Source of the DNA: Spirogloea muscicola
Taxonomy: Eukaryota; Streptophyta; Zygnematophyceae; Spirogloeales; Spirogloeaceae
DNA: 40,731 nucleotides
Reading direction: 5' to 3'
Assembly: GCA_009602725.1 (NCBI GenBank)
Contig: WELB01000204.1
Location: forward strand, 1 to 40,731
Both the position numbers and the translations under genes were made by a program. The notes beneath the pieces are model-generated. The model did not search any database and had not been told where the DNA came from. It saw nothing but the letters and a program-made list of their open reading frames with translations. Shown piece by piece: positions 20,985-30,945 of this stretch (position 1 is the stretch's first letter; every line of letters begins with the position of its first letter).

Positions 20985-22900
20985 TTATGAGTCGTGGTTG
21001 CCATCACGATGGACATAATAACATTCCACGTCTCCAGGCGAACCATTAAAAGAATTGGAGAGCTGCCAAGGGGAGTCAAACAACTCTAAGCAGCCCGAGT
21101 TGGAAGTCTTAGTTTCGGGACTCTCAACCCTAAGCATTTGCGAGGAACACCATGACCAATCTCGCAAATATTTGGGCAGGTAAAGAGTATGTCATCAAGA
21201 AGAGCAGTCAACCTCAATTTGGGGCATCTCTGCACGTGCAATGCCTGCAACTGTGAACAGGCAGCAACCAACTTATGCACAAGGTGGGCTTGCAAGGCCT
21301 CGCAGGAGAGACTCCTGACAGAGTCAAGCTTAAGGCTGCTCCACGGATCCGAAAGGTCAGGAGCATCTTCAGATTCGAAATCGAAAGGCCAATCATCTTT
21401 GTCGTCAAAAGAGCCATCAAGCTCAAGACCAACCAGGCAGCTAAGATTGCCGAGCATCTTCGCCAACATCTTGCTGTTACTGAGAGAGCGCAACTCATAT
21501 TCGGAGCCATGGATGCTCAAGGATGTGAGACTTGGGCACCACCGTCCAAAGGATAGGAACTGCAGCTGCACGTCCACGTCACTTGCAAGGAGCGAGCATT
21601 TCAAGGAGCGCAAGAGTGGCAGCTTTTCGTTATGAGGCGCCATGCCCTCATTGAAGCCAACCTCATCCAGCTCGAGTGCCTGCAGACTTGGCGTGCACAC
21701 CGAGAGGAACCGAAGTAGATATGGCCAGGTAACACGCCACTGACTTAAAGTAAGCGTAGTGAGCGAACTCATCTGGCCGCTGCCATTGGGCAACAACTCG
21801 TCCAGATCTTGCCCTTGGGATCGGAAAATTCTGGGCCTTCCAGGTAGAGATCACGCAAATGAGGACAACAGGTGATGAAGGCACCCAACCAATTCGGCTC
21901 TCCATAGAAATCGTGGTTCAGGGACACAGATACTACCTCCAGGTACGCCAAACCAGGCAGCTGTTGCAGCTCGTTGCGCAAGTGCTTGACCCAGCACTGG
22001 TCACTGACCAGCTTTGTGAGGAAGGGGCGCTCTGCCAATATCGCCAGCGGCAACTCTGTTGGCAGCCCTGAGCACCTGTTCAACTTTACACTCTGCAGTT
22101 GGCGGCAACTGGCTGCAATCTGCAAGACCCCAGAGGCCGTGATGGTGCTGATGCTTGCCTGCGCGAGCACCTGAAGCTGCTGCAGATTTTCCGCCACGTG
22201 CTGCAAGCCCTCGTCTGTCAGTTTTGAGGTCAATTTTGAGGTCACAGCAGGATCGCCACGATGATCCTTCCAAGAAAGCTTCAGACACGTCAAACGGCGG
22301 CAGTGTGACGTGATGATGCGCACGTCCTCGTCTGCCAGCACGTCATGTCGCATCGTCAGGAGGCCAACGATCAAGGCTCTTCTGCCAACACCCGGCAATG
22401 CCCTCCTGCAGCACCAGTCCTGTTCATACATTTATGCTTGCAATGCAAATGCGCATGCGATGAAGGCCTCGCAGTCAGTAGAGCGACGCAGAGGGCTGGT
22501 GCTGTCATTCACCTTCCACGTTCATCTCCTTCAGGCTAAGGCTCTCCAGCGCCGTGAGCCGAGTGAGGCTGCTGCGGAGGGCCCGCACATTGGGCGTCCT
22601 GCGGGGTCAGCCGCCGGAGGCGCGGCGTGTGCTCGAGGGCAGCGACGTCTGCCGCGCCTGTGCTCGAGACCTTCCAGTCCAGGACTATGTGGAGCTCGGT
22701 GAGGCCCGGGAAGGCCGCCAGGAAGCGCGGGTCCTCGCCCGGCGGGCGGGCGGCGAGGCCGAGGCGCTCGAGCGCGGGCGCGGCGGCCGCCGGCANGCGG
22801 CGGGGCGGGCAATCGTCGCCCGCCGCATCACGCGCTCCAGGAGCTCGTCCGGCAGGACCTCGATGCCCGCCGCCGTGGCGTCGGAACTGGCGCGGGACAT
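20985..22900 (-). pseudogene. F-box/LRR gene A, frameshifted
   Basis: F-box/LRR proteins are usually substrate receptors of SCF ubiquitin ligases. Exon 1 (22514-22900) starts MSRASSDATAAGIEVLPDEL and continues LERVMRRA, the F-box start. It then meets a gap (n at 22796) and continues with LRR-like LERLGL, FLAAFPGLTELH and a GTGAATG donor. Exon 2 (about 22431-20985) has LADEDVRIITSHCRRLTCLK, then VLQIAASCRQLQSVKLNRCS and repeated Leu-rich units, ending HRDGNHDS. Compared with its paralogues it has a net +1 frameshift near 22590, another near 21815, and a one-base deletion near 21120; exon 2 is therefore split over three frames. It is probably a pseudogene, unless these are sequencing errors. 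Confidence 0.75.
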
Positions 22901-22904
22901 TGCG

Positions 22905-22960
22905 GCGGCGGCGGCGGCGGCGGCGGCGACGGCGGCGGCGGCGGCGGCGGCGGGAGGTGC
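22905..22960. repeat. GCC/GGC trinucleotide tract upstream of F-box gene A
   Basis: About 15 GGC-type triplets lie immediately before the start codon. Equivalent tracts lie at about 26105-26148 (gene B) and 33643-33685 (gene C). This supports a shared 5' UTR and probably caused the assembly difficulties nearby. Confidence 0.7.
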
Positions 22961-22984
22961 AGCTGGAGACTGCTTGGCGGGAAA

Positions 22985-23700
22985 TGACGTGTCGGCGGAG
23001 TCATCGAGGGCCTGAGTGGCCAGAAAAAGAAAGAAAGCCGCGCGGAGAGTATGAAAATGTAAAAGACAACAAACAGCTCGTTCTCTTAGCTCGTCCCTCT
23101 TTCTTCTTTCCTCCCTTTCAAGTTCATGCGCACCCGCGCGCCTTCTCTCTTATTAGAAGAAGAAAGTGCTCGCCCATTGAGAATAGGGGCTGGAACAACC
23201 AGCCCGAAAAAGAATGAACAGAGTACGAGAAGGGGGCCAGGGGAAGCGCTAAGTAACAGAAACAAAGCTGCTACGAGACACTCAGTAACTCCCTGCTAAG
23301 CAGCCGCAGATCAGAGATGCTGGGCTCCTGGAAGTGGGTCCCCTGGCCAGAGCCAGAGGCAGCAGCGAGGGCTCTGCCGGCACGAAGGTGCAGCGCCCGG
23401 GCCATGGACCTCTGCAGCGAGACGGCCAGGCGCATTCTAATACACTCGATACATTCGATAGCCAGCTCATAACCCAGTTAACAGGACTTTTGTAAGGCTA
23501 GGTTTGGCCTCCCTTTCAATTGCATGCGCACCGCGCGCCTTCTCTTTCAATATAAGGTAGTAGCTGTGAAATGCCAGCCCCAGAAGACTGAGCAAGGTCT
23601 AAAGCTCTTCCAATATAAGGCAGGGGCTGTAGATAGCGAGAAGAAGTGTGAGAGGCCAGCCCAGAGGAATGGACAAGGTCTGATGGAGCCGGAGTGCTAA
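22985..23700. repeat. Retroelement tails between gene A and a lineage A copy
   Basis: Reverse hairpin tail at 23160-23260 (hairpin about 23187-23207). Minus-strand lineage A C-terminus at 23270-23420, where one extra base breaks the SRGY end. A lineage B 3' region (CCCAGTTAACAGGAC, GCATGCGCACCGCGCGCC) runs 23470-23560, with degenerate tails to 23700. Confidence 0.65.
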
Positions 23701-24120
23701 GTACTCAGACAGCAGCAAGGGGACTCTCAGTAACCTTCAAGGCTGGGCATGCGTTGACCTGCGCCGCCGAGCCAAGGAGTTGAAGTATGCAGACCATGTG
23801 CGAGAGGACGAGCTCTTCCCGCTCGTCATCGACGTACACGAGCCATGTGGAGCTCGTTGGCTCGAGCTTCTTCACCAGCTCTTGTGCAGCGCTGTATCCC
23901 GCCAGTACCACGGGGAGCAGGCTAAATTCAAGACAGCAGGCTCTCTCGCGCAGGTGTATCGCATGCCGCCTGTCAGTCTCGCTGCAGCAGTCCATGGCAC
24001 GTGCGCTGCATCTGCGTGCCGGTCGTGCCTTGGCTGCAACCTCTGGCCCTGGCCAGGGGACCCGCTCCCGGGAGACTAGCTTATTTGATCTGCGGCTGTT
24101 TAACAGGGGGTGAGTGTTTC
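23701..24120 (+). pseudogene. Lineage A retroelement C-terminal region
   Basis: Encodes ADHVREDELFPLVIDVHEPC, GARWLELLHQL, then KTAGSLAQVYRM, a shifted LSVSLQQSMARALHLRAGRA segment, and TSLFDLRLFNRG with TGA near 24111. The FPLVIDVHE..G..WLELL block lines up with FRALAIDVHGAYGSGWLDLL in the copy at 24393-25035, linking lineages A and M to one protein architecture. A frameshift near 23965 separates the two parts. Confidence 0.7.
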
Positions 24121-24229
24121 GTGGCTACTTGATTCCCTGGGTGCTTTAGCGTTCTCTCTGGCCCCTTCGAATTCCCGTTTATCTTCCTGGGCTGGCCTCT
24201 TACAGCCACTGCCCTTTCCGAAGAAGAAT

Positions 24230-24271
24230 GTGCTCGCCCATAGAAAAGAGGGGCTCTCTATGGGCGAGCAC
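24230..24271. repeat. Perfect 15-bp inverted repeat with a 12-nt loop
   Basis: GTGCTCGCCCATAGA (24230-24244) is followed after AAAGAGGGGCTC by its exact reverse complement (24257-24271). Each arm is the end of a retroelement tail, so this is a head-to-head junction of two tails. It adjoins the hairpin tail at about 24281-24302. Confidence 0.8.
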
Positions 24272-24392
24272 TTTGTTTAAAGAGGGGCTGGCAGAAGCCA
24301 GCCGAAAAAGAATGGACAAAATCCAAAGAGCTCCAACAGATGCCGAAAAGAAGGGAGAAGACACAGCTAGGCATCTAGACAATTAGACACGA

Positions 24393-25035
24393 CGAACCCA
24401 CAGGAAGCTCAATACCCGCGGGTGAGCAACATCAGGTCAGAATAGCTCGAAGCTGGAAAAGATGCAGACAGACGCGAACCAGAAGCAGCCGCGATAGCGC
24501 GGCCTGCACGCGAGTGGACGGCATGGGCGAGGGAGCGTTGGAGGGACACGGAGAGCCGCATCCGGAAGACCTGGGCCAGGGAGCCGGCCGCGTTGAATCC
24601 GGGCAGCCCCCCTGGCAGACCCGGCCGCCTCTCGATGGCCTGCTGGGCAAGCCGCTGGAGGAGATCCAGCCAGCCGCTGCCATAGGCCCCGTGGACGTCG
24701 ATGGCAAGGGCTCTAAATTCGTCGGCTGGGGGGTGGTCTGCTTCCGTTCTTTGCCGCGGGCCGCCAAAGCGACCGCATGCCCAGCAGTCGACGCCGACTT
24801 GGAGGGGTTAGCGGGGTCGACACAGTCGGCGGTCACCACATCCGCGATAATACGCGGACCGCCGCCGGGCGGGATGGCAGCAAGGTCAGCGCGCCGGGTG
24901 TGGATCTGACCATTGGCGTCGCGCACAATGGGCATAATCGACGTGTGCTCCACGGCCACCTTGTAGCCCGCCTCGATGGAGACACCCTGCATGCCGTCCC
25001 TGAGAAGGTCATGGGATCCGGTCCTCTCGCGTGGA
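24393..25035 (-). pseudogene. Best-preserved retroelement C-terminus: restriction-like endonuclease domain and tail (lineage M)
   Basis: The minus strand reads SHDLLRDGMQGVSIEAGYKV, AVEHTSIMPIVRDANGQ, then RRADLAAIPPGGGPRIIADV and VTADC. The arrangement R-x-AD followed about a dozen residues later by a D-V pair resembles the PD..D active site of restriction-like endonucleases at the C-terminus of some non-LTR retrotransposon proteins. After a frameshift near the Lys/Arg-rich KERKQ segment the protein resumes as EADHPPADEFRALAIDVHGA, then LLQRLAQQAIERRPG, AGSLAQVFRMRLSVSLQR, SRAGRAIAAASGSRL and SYSDLMLLTRGY-stop. No reverse transcriptase domain is present; the copy is 5'-truncated. The transposon assignment rests on pattern recognition, not a search. 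Confidence 0.65.
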
Positions 25036-25974
25036 AGCGTCTTCTTTCTTTTTCTTCCTCATACAGGTCCGCCCAGCAATGACCTTTGCATACCCTGCTG
25101 ATGGTGAAGCCCCTTAGTCTAAATTGACAGAAGTTCTGCACAGTAGTGATCTTGATTGATACTTAAGAAGAACCCCCTGGCGTTGAAATTTACTTAGCGC
25201 AGGTTCTTCATTATGCACCATGACATCTATTATGTCCTTCTACTCTGTTATGCAAGCTATTATCTATATTGTTCTATGTCCTTTCCACTTTCTTTGTTTT
25301 GCTCTGCCTGCCACGTAGGACCTCTGACACGTCACTCAATTCGCTACAATCTGCCCTATCGACGTAGCATGGCAGTCGCGCCCTGTGGCATGACAGCAAG
25401 GGCTGTGTACAGCCAGCCCGAAAGGAATTGACAAGGTCCGAAGGGGCCGAAAGGTGCTAGCTCAAGAGCTAGCTCAAGTGCTAGCTCGAGAGAGAGAGAG
25501 AGAGATAGTTACTTTGTAACCTCTACTTAGGAGCCGCAAGTCAGAAAGACTAGCCGGAAAGAGAGTGGCTTTCTCAAACGGAGTGGGCTGTGAACAGCTA
25601 GCCCGAAGACATTTGACAAGGTCCGAAGGGGCCGGGCCAAAAGCGCTTTCTCGAAGCTTGCCCGGTAGGATAATCACTTAGTAACCTCTAGAGAGACCGC
25701 AAATCAGAAAACCAGCAGCCGGAAAGCAATCCCCCTGACAAAAGCCAGCGCTGCAGCTAGAGCACGGCCGGCACGCAGAAGCAAAGCCTGGGCCATGAAC
25801 GGCTGAAGGGAGATGGACAGGCGCATGCGGAAGACCTGAGATAGCGAGCCAGCGGCTCTGAAGTCGGCCTGCGCGAGCCAGCGGCGTTGAAGACGGCCTG
25901 CTCGTTCCGGCTGCGGGAGACAGCGCGTCGCGCAAGCCGGGGCAACAAGAGCAGAGACAGCTGCAGCTCTACTC
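25036..25974. repeat. AT-richer spacer and further lineage A fragments
   Basis: 25036-25395 shows no gene or known repeat. Reverse hairpin tails lie at 25400-25419 and about 25586-25605. A GA microsatellite is at about 25488-25504. Minus-strand lineage A C-termini are at 25505-25560 (SLSDLRLLSRGYK, stop lost) and 25685-25960 (QADFRAAGSLSQVFRMRLSI then LLRAGRALAAAL, and RGY with TAA). Confidence 0.65.
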
Positions 25975-26050
25975 TGACTACCCTCGTAGCGATCACCTCT
26001 ACCAGCCGCAGATTGACACCTTAGGCTGCATGGGTCCTCGCTTTCTGCAT
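25975..26050 (+). repeat. Retroelement fragment in the F-box gene B promoter
   Basis: This piece (SDYPRSDHLYQPQIDTLG in translation) matches 35445-35520 in the long lineage C copy (SDYPQCDQLCQLQLTSLA). It stops about 100 bases before the gene B start codon, so promoter sequence and retroelement directly adjoin. Confidence 0.55.
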
Positions 26051-26105
26051 GGGACCTCGCGCCGCGCGCCATCTCTCTGTATCCTCCCGTCTCGAGCTGC
26101 ACCTC

Positions 26106-26140
<35 letters not shown>

Positions 26141-26149
26141 CTCGCCGCC

Positions 26150-28203
26150 ATGTCCGCCGCGAGCCCCGCCGCGGCTGGCGGCGTCGAGCTCCTGCCGGAC
26201 GAGCTCCTGGGGCGCGTGATGCGGCGCGCGACGATCGCCTGCCCCGCCGGCCTCCGCGGCAGCGGCTTCGCCTGCTTCGTCGAGGCGCCGGCGTGGCGCG
26301 ACCTCGCCGCCGTGTGCNNNNNNNNNNNNNNNNNNNNNNNNNNNNNNNNNNNNNNNNNNNNNNNNNNNNNNNNNNNNNNNNNNNNNNNNNNNNNNNNNNN
26401 GGGCTGCTACGAGCTGCCGCCGCCGCTGGGGCCCCCGCCGGCGGCAGCCGGGCCCGCGCTCGAGCGCCTCGGCCTCGCCAACCGCCCGCGCGGCGAGGAC
26501 CCGCGCTTCCTGGCGGCCTTCCTGGGCCTCACCGAGCTCCACATGGCTCTGGACGCGGCGGGCCTCGCTGCCCTCGAGCACACGCCGCGCCTCCGGCGGC
26601 TGACCCTGCAGGGCTTTGGACGCTTGGCCTGCAGCAGCCTCACTCAGCTCACGGCGCTCGAAAGCCTGACCCTGCGCATGGTTGACGTGAGAGGTGAGCG
26701 ACAGCGCCAGCCCCTGCGCCGATCTGCTGACTGCGCGATGTTCCTTTTTGTGCACGTAGCACCGCAAGCATACAAACATTAAGAGACTGCAGCTGCAACG
26801 GCTGCAAACTGGCAATGGTATTCTCACGGGAGCCTTGACCTTCGGCCTCCTGACGATGCAACACCGCCGTGCTGGCAGACGAGGACATGCGCATCATTAC
26901 GTCACTCTGCCGCGGTTTGACGTGTTTGAAGCTTGTCTATGGGAACAACTTTGTCAAAAGTAGTGAGACCTCAATATCAGACGAGGGCTTGCGTCACGTG
27001 GCTGACCATTCACAGCAGCTTCGCATGCTCGAGCTGGCATACATCAGCACCGTCACGGCCTCTGGGGTCTGGCAAATGGCATCCAATTGCCACGGGCTTC
27101 GGAGTGTGCAGCTGAGAGGTTGCTCAGGGCTGTCCACAGATTTGCCGCTGAGAATACTGGCAGAGCGCCCCTTCCTCACCGAGCTGGTCAGTGACCAATT
27201 CTGGATTGAGCAGTTTCGTAACGAGCTGCAGGAGCTGCCTGGTCTGGCCAACTTGGAGGTTGTATCCTTGGTCCTGAACTTTGAAGAGCCAGATGTGTTC
27301 AGTGCCTTCGTCACCTCTTGCCCGCGCTTGCGCGATCTTTCCCTGGAAGGAAGATCAGATGTTTTTACAGGGCTTTTAGGAGGGCAAGACTTGGACTCCT
27401 TTCCACCCTATTCCAGCGGCCAGATAAGACTTTTGACTACGCTCACCTTGAGGCATTGGGCCATCAACTGGCCACATCTGCTAGAGTACCTCTTGCTGTG
27501 CACCCCAAGTCTGCAGGCACTCCAGCTACATGAAGTCAGATTTGATGAGGCCGCTGTTCCTCAACACCGCGAGCTGCCACTCCTGCGCTCCCTTAAATGC
27601 TCGCTCTTCCCAAGTGAAGAACACATGGGGGAGCGACAGTTCCTGTCTTTTGGACAATGGTGCCCAAGTCTCACGTCCTTGAGCATCCTTCGCTCTTCAT
27701 CTGGGTCGCCGTCTGGCATCAACAGCAGGATGTTGGTGAAGATGCTCAGCAAGCTTAGCTGCCTGGTTGGTCTTGAGCTTGAAGTTCCTGATCCTGATAC
27801 AGATACAGATACAGACACAGATGATTGGCCTTCGGCTTCAGACCTTTTCGATGCATGGAGAAGCCTTAAGCTTGACTCTGTCAGGAGTCTCTCCTGCCAG
27901 CGCATGCACGCACGGCACTTGGTCAGTGCTTGTTCACAATTGCAGGCATTGCACATGCAAAGCTGGCCCGAACTGGAAATACGTGTTCTTTTTGGTGACA
28001 TACTCTCTACCTGTCCAAACCTTTGCGAGATAGGCCTTGGTGCTTCCCAGAAGTTCTTAGGGTGTACAATCCCGCTTACAAAGACTTCCAACACCTGCTG
28101 CTTAGAGTTGTTTGACTCGCCTTGGCAGCTCTCCGATTATTTTCATGGTTCGCCATATGTGGACATTTACAGTGTCCGTCGTGATGGCAACCACGACTCA
28201 TAA
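26150..28203 (+). CDS. F-box/LRR gene B (most complete copy)
   Basis: Likely SCF ubiquitin-ligase substrate receptor, by family. Exon 1 (26150-26693, containing the 83-N gap) starts MSAASPAAAGGVELLPDELL, continues GRVMRRATIACPAG and FVEAPAWRDLAAVC, consistent with an F-box. After the gap it gives ALERLGLANRPRGED, FLAAFLGLTELHM and ALEHTPRLRRLTLQ, ending at an AGAG|GTGAGC donor. Exon 2 (about 26770-28203) holds LADEDMRIITSLCRGLTCLK, GVWQMASNCHGLRSVQLRGC, CPRLRDLSLEG, LPLLRSLKCSLF, GQWCPSLTSLSIL and CLVGLELEVPDPDTDTDTDT, ending RRDGNHDS and TAA. The Leu spacing fits AMN1-type leucine-rich repeats. The exon 2 acceptor is uncertain: the frame in use has a TGA a few codons before LADED, so the exon probably begins after it. 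Substrate unknown. Confidence 0.8.
26318..26400. other. Assembly gap (83 N) in exon 1 of F-box gene B
   Basis: The gap follows DLAAVC and precedes CYELPPPLGPPP. Gene D retains sequence at the matching place (VRKARRGLALEARRSDF before LVLGPPP), showing what kind of residues are missing. Confidence 0.9.
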
Positions 28204-28480
28204 TTACCATCATCTGCTTTGCTTGTCATGTAATACGATTTTGTGACCAGCACGTGCCCATGCATATGGTCTCTTTGACCAATATTTATTCCCCTGCTAT
28301 CTTGTCATCTAACACATGCCCTAGTGTCAGTATTCTCTGGACCAGTGAGATATTGCTGCAAGCTTTACTAACATCTGCATCCTCACATCATTGATAAAGA
28401 CCGATGAAGCAGAATACAAATAGGAGTACGAGGACTGAGGGCCTACTGAAGGACAGGTTTATGGTCGGCCTTGCTAGAAC
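28204..28480. repeat. Conserved 3' flank of the F-box gene unit (B), partly deleted
   Basis: Reverse-complement of the flank behind genes A, C and D: GACCAGCACGTGCCCATGCA, GGACCAGTGAGATATTGCTG and CATCTGCATCCTCACATCAT are recognisable. The outer part (CAGCCGCCCCGTCAC block) is absent. Confidence 0.65.
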
Positions 28481-29124
28481 GGCCCACATTCAAAGTTGTG
28501 CTTACTTCTGTGACTTCGGCACGGGGAGCACCCAGCTCTTTGACGCCGCAGACGCTCAGGCCCTGGTGTAACGGGTGCGGCATTTTGTTTCCTGAGCACT
28601 GCCTGATACATGCCTCGCACATTTGTGCTGGCCGTGCCCTGGCTGCCGCCTCAGGCTACAGGCGGAGCGACTCCTTACCTCTACATTCCTGGGCTGGCCC
28701 CTCACAGCCATTGCGTTACAAAGTAAGTGCTATTTCTTTCCTGAGACTGATTCTTCGGACTGCGGCTGCTGACGAGGATCACTGAGTGGGATTCCTTAGT
28801 GCTCTCTAAGTTTTACAGATCCCTCTGACCCTGGTCAATGATGTTGGCTAGTTGTTTCCAGCCCTCGCCCCCTTTCAAGAGCTGCTTCTTTCTAATGTCA
28901 TTCTTCTCTTCCTGGAAAGAGATAAGAGATTGGAGCAGATCTTCCAAATGTAAGCACAAACGGAAGCTCCAAAAGGAGTGAGGGCTGTGGAAAACCCTGC
29001 AGACAACTGACTCTAAGCTTTTCTCAAGAAGGGGGCTACGGCTATGAAAGGCCAGCCCTGAAGAAATTGACAAGGTCCAACGGAGCTGGAAAGCTGGGAG
29101 ACCACCATGCATACGTGCTCAGCA
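28481..29124 (+). pseudogene. Lineage D retroelement C-terminus and tail behind gene B
   Basis: Same orientation relative to its gene as the copies behind A and C. It includes GGGAGCACCCAGCTCTTTGA, LAAASGYRRSDS-like coding and a shifted SDCGC..TRIT end at about 28755-28785. A degenerate version of the long palindrome spans about 28888-28955. The distal tail carries a reverse hairpin-type segment to about 29090. Confidence 0.6.
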
Positions 29125-29345
29125 TTCTCTAGTCAGCGGGATGCATGGGGTCGCACCAAGGCTGAGCTCTAGTTGGTGGCAGAAGGGCTTGGAATTTGCC
29201 ATCTGCTATGCAGGCATCGGTTAGCGACCTTCCTGTGTTGACCTGTGGTCACTGAACGGGTCAAATTCGTAGTGGGTGATGTACGTCATGAGACGTGCTT
29301 GCCTCTGTACTTGGCCAATTTGGCCTTGGATTGTTCTAAATACAC
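29125..29345 (+). repeat. Lineage C retroelement 3' end
   Basis: Matches 17985-18172 and 35680-35860: GGTGGCAGAAGGGCTTGGAA, then ISDLPVLTCGH with TGA near 29251, GTGCTTGCCTCTGTACTTGG, and terminus ATACACGAAA at 29335-29345. It directly abuts the left inverted repeat. 29130-29160 also matches the outer end of the right inverted repeat (TCTAGTCAGCGGGATGCATG). Confidence 0.7.
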
Positions 29346-29525
29346 GAAAAGTCCATGGGGGTCGCCCCAAGGCCCGCCCCGCGAGGGGCGTGCCTGACGA
29401 GGGCCACGGCCTGTCTCCTGCAGGCGCCCGAGCAGGGCCGAGGCTGAGCATGCCGCCAAGCATGCCCGAGACTGAGCATGCTGCCAAGCATGGCCGAGCC
29501 CACGCATGGCGTCGAGCATGTCTGC
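29346..29525 (+). repeat. Left copy of a GCATGC-rich inverted repeat
   Basis: Starts near CCATGGGGGTCGCCCCAAGG and runs through CCTGACGAGGGCCACGGCCT into a row of GAGCATGCCGCCAAGCATG units. It matches the reverse complement of 30425-30625. Confidence 0.65.
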
Positions 29526-30424
29526 TCTGTACTGGGAGTATAGTACTGTTCTGTACAAGAAATAGCGCTTCCATATTGACTGGTGGTGGGTACAGAGCAG
29601 TCGGAGGTCGGGGAGAAAATGAAGCTCGACTGGGCGAGCTTCTTCTTCTGAAGCTCTGAGAGAGGCGCAGCCTTGCTGCTGCCTGCTGCTGCACACCGCT
29701 GCTGGGCGGCTCGTTGCCGGCTCGCTGTGGACATCGTGGCGGCGTCCCGCTTGAGGCGAGTCTAGTGGCAAGTTGTTCATCGTTTCTTCTGGGCCTTGCC
29801 CCTCACAGCCATCGCCCTACACTGGAAGCGTCTTTCTGCCCAGGAGGTGAAATCGCTGCCTAGCGACGGCGCCACAGGGCAAGTCTTCCGCTGTGCTGAA
29901 GTGCTTCCTCGTCAGGTGCTTGCTGCAATTGCTGTTGTTCCGTTAAAATCGCATTGGGGTTCGTTCCCTCTTCCGAATCACTCATGCACGTATTGCGCTT
30001 TACCGTGAAGTCCTGTCCTGGTTCCAAGGACTTGAACACCTACGTGGAGAGGAAATGCAACGTCACCGCTTTGAGAATCAAGGAAGTGCTGGCAGTAGAT
30101 GCTACATGGCCATGTGTGCAACTGTGGACAAATGCTTTGCCCAGCCTTAGCTAGCTAAAAGGCCACTAGCGATGTTCCGCGTATGTAGCAGCAGTGTGAT
30201 CCCCAGGCGCGCTGGCTCGGGCAGATTAGTACTTTTGCTCTTATTAACATTCCCAGGTCTGTGAGCATGCAATTGCTGCTGTCAACGCTTACATGGTGTT
30301 CAGATAGGTGTAAGCAGGTTTCCCGGATCTTACCCTGGTCTTATGGCCAATAGCCTCGTGCCGGACGATACGTGCCGCCTTGGCACTCCGACTGTTGTCG
30401 TTCCTTTCGGTTCCGCCCGGCTCG
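29526..30424. other. Interior between the two inverted repeats
   Basis: About 900 bases with no open frame that I recognise as a transposase or host gene. A short plus-strand frame (29954-30154) has no identifiable domain. If the flanking inverted repeats are terminal, this is the body of a non-autonomous element. Confidence 0.35.
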
Positions 30425-30625
30425 TCCGGGTGGCCTCGCATGCTCCTGGCATGCTCGGACCCAGACATGCACGACGGCATGCGCGGGCTCGGCCATGCTT
30501 GGCGGCATGCTCGGCCTCAGCCTTGCTCGGCGGCATGGAGCCTGCCAGAGACAGGCCTTGGATCCCTCGTCAGGCGCCTCCTCGCGGGGGGCCTTCGGCC
30601 GGACCCCCATGCATCCCGCTGACTA
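30425..30625 (-). repeat. Right copy of the GCATGC-rich inverted repeat
   Basis: Repeated units such as GGCATGCTCGG and CATGCTTGGCGGCATG are followed by CTGCCAGAGACAGGCCTTGG and CCCCCATGCATCCCGC. The reverse complement aligns with 29346-29525. The adjoining GACTAGAGAATGCTGA also occurs at about 19535. Confidence 0.65.
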
Positions 30626-30945
30626 GAGAATGCTGAAGCAGGTTTGGATAGTGGTCTCCAAGCCCTCAAGGTCCGTTGGACCTTGTCCGCGATATTAGGG
30701 CTGGCCTTCCACTGCCGTAGCCCCCTTCTTGAGTAATCTGAAGGCAGGCTTTCCATAGGCCCTCGCTCCTTTTGGAACTCTTTTGTTTGTGCTTACAATC
30801 GAAAGAGCTGCCTCCGTTTCTCATTCCCCCAAGGAAAGGACGAATGAGGAGACGAATAAAAGCAGCTCTTAAAAGGGGGCGAGGGCTGTAAGTCATTGAA
30901 CAGGGGCAGAAAGAGCTGTAAGGCTTAGAGAGAACTCACAGATTC
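30626..30945. repeat. Lineage D tail with conserved palindrome
   Basis: Corresponds to 19530-20170 in the gene A unit. The palindrome at 30804-30869 has outer arms AGAGCTGC/GCAGCTCT and inner arms CTCATTC (30820-30826) and GAATGAG (30842-30848). Confidence 0.65.
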
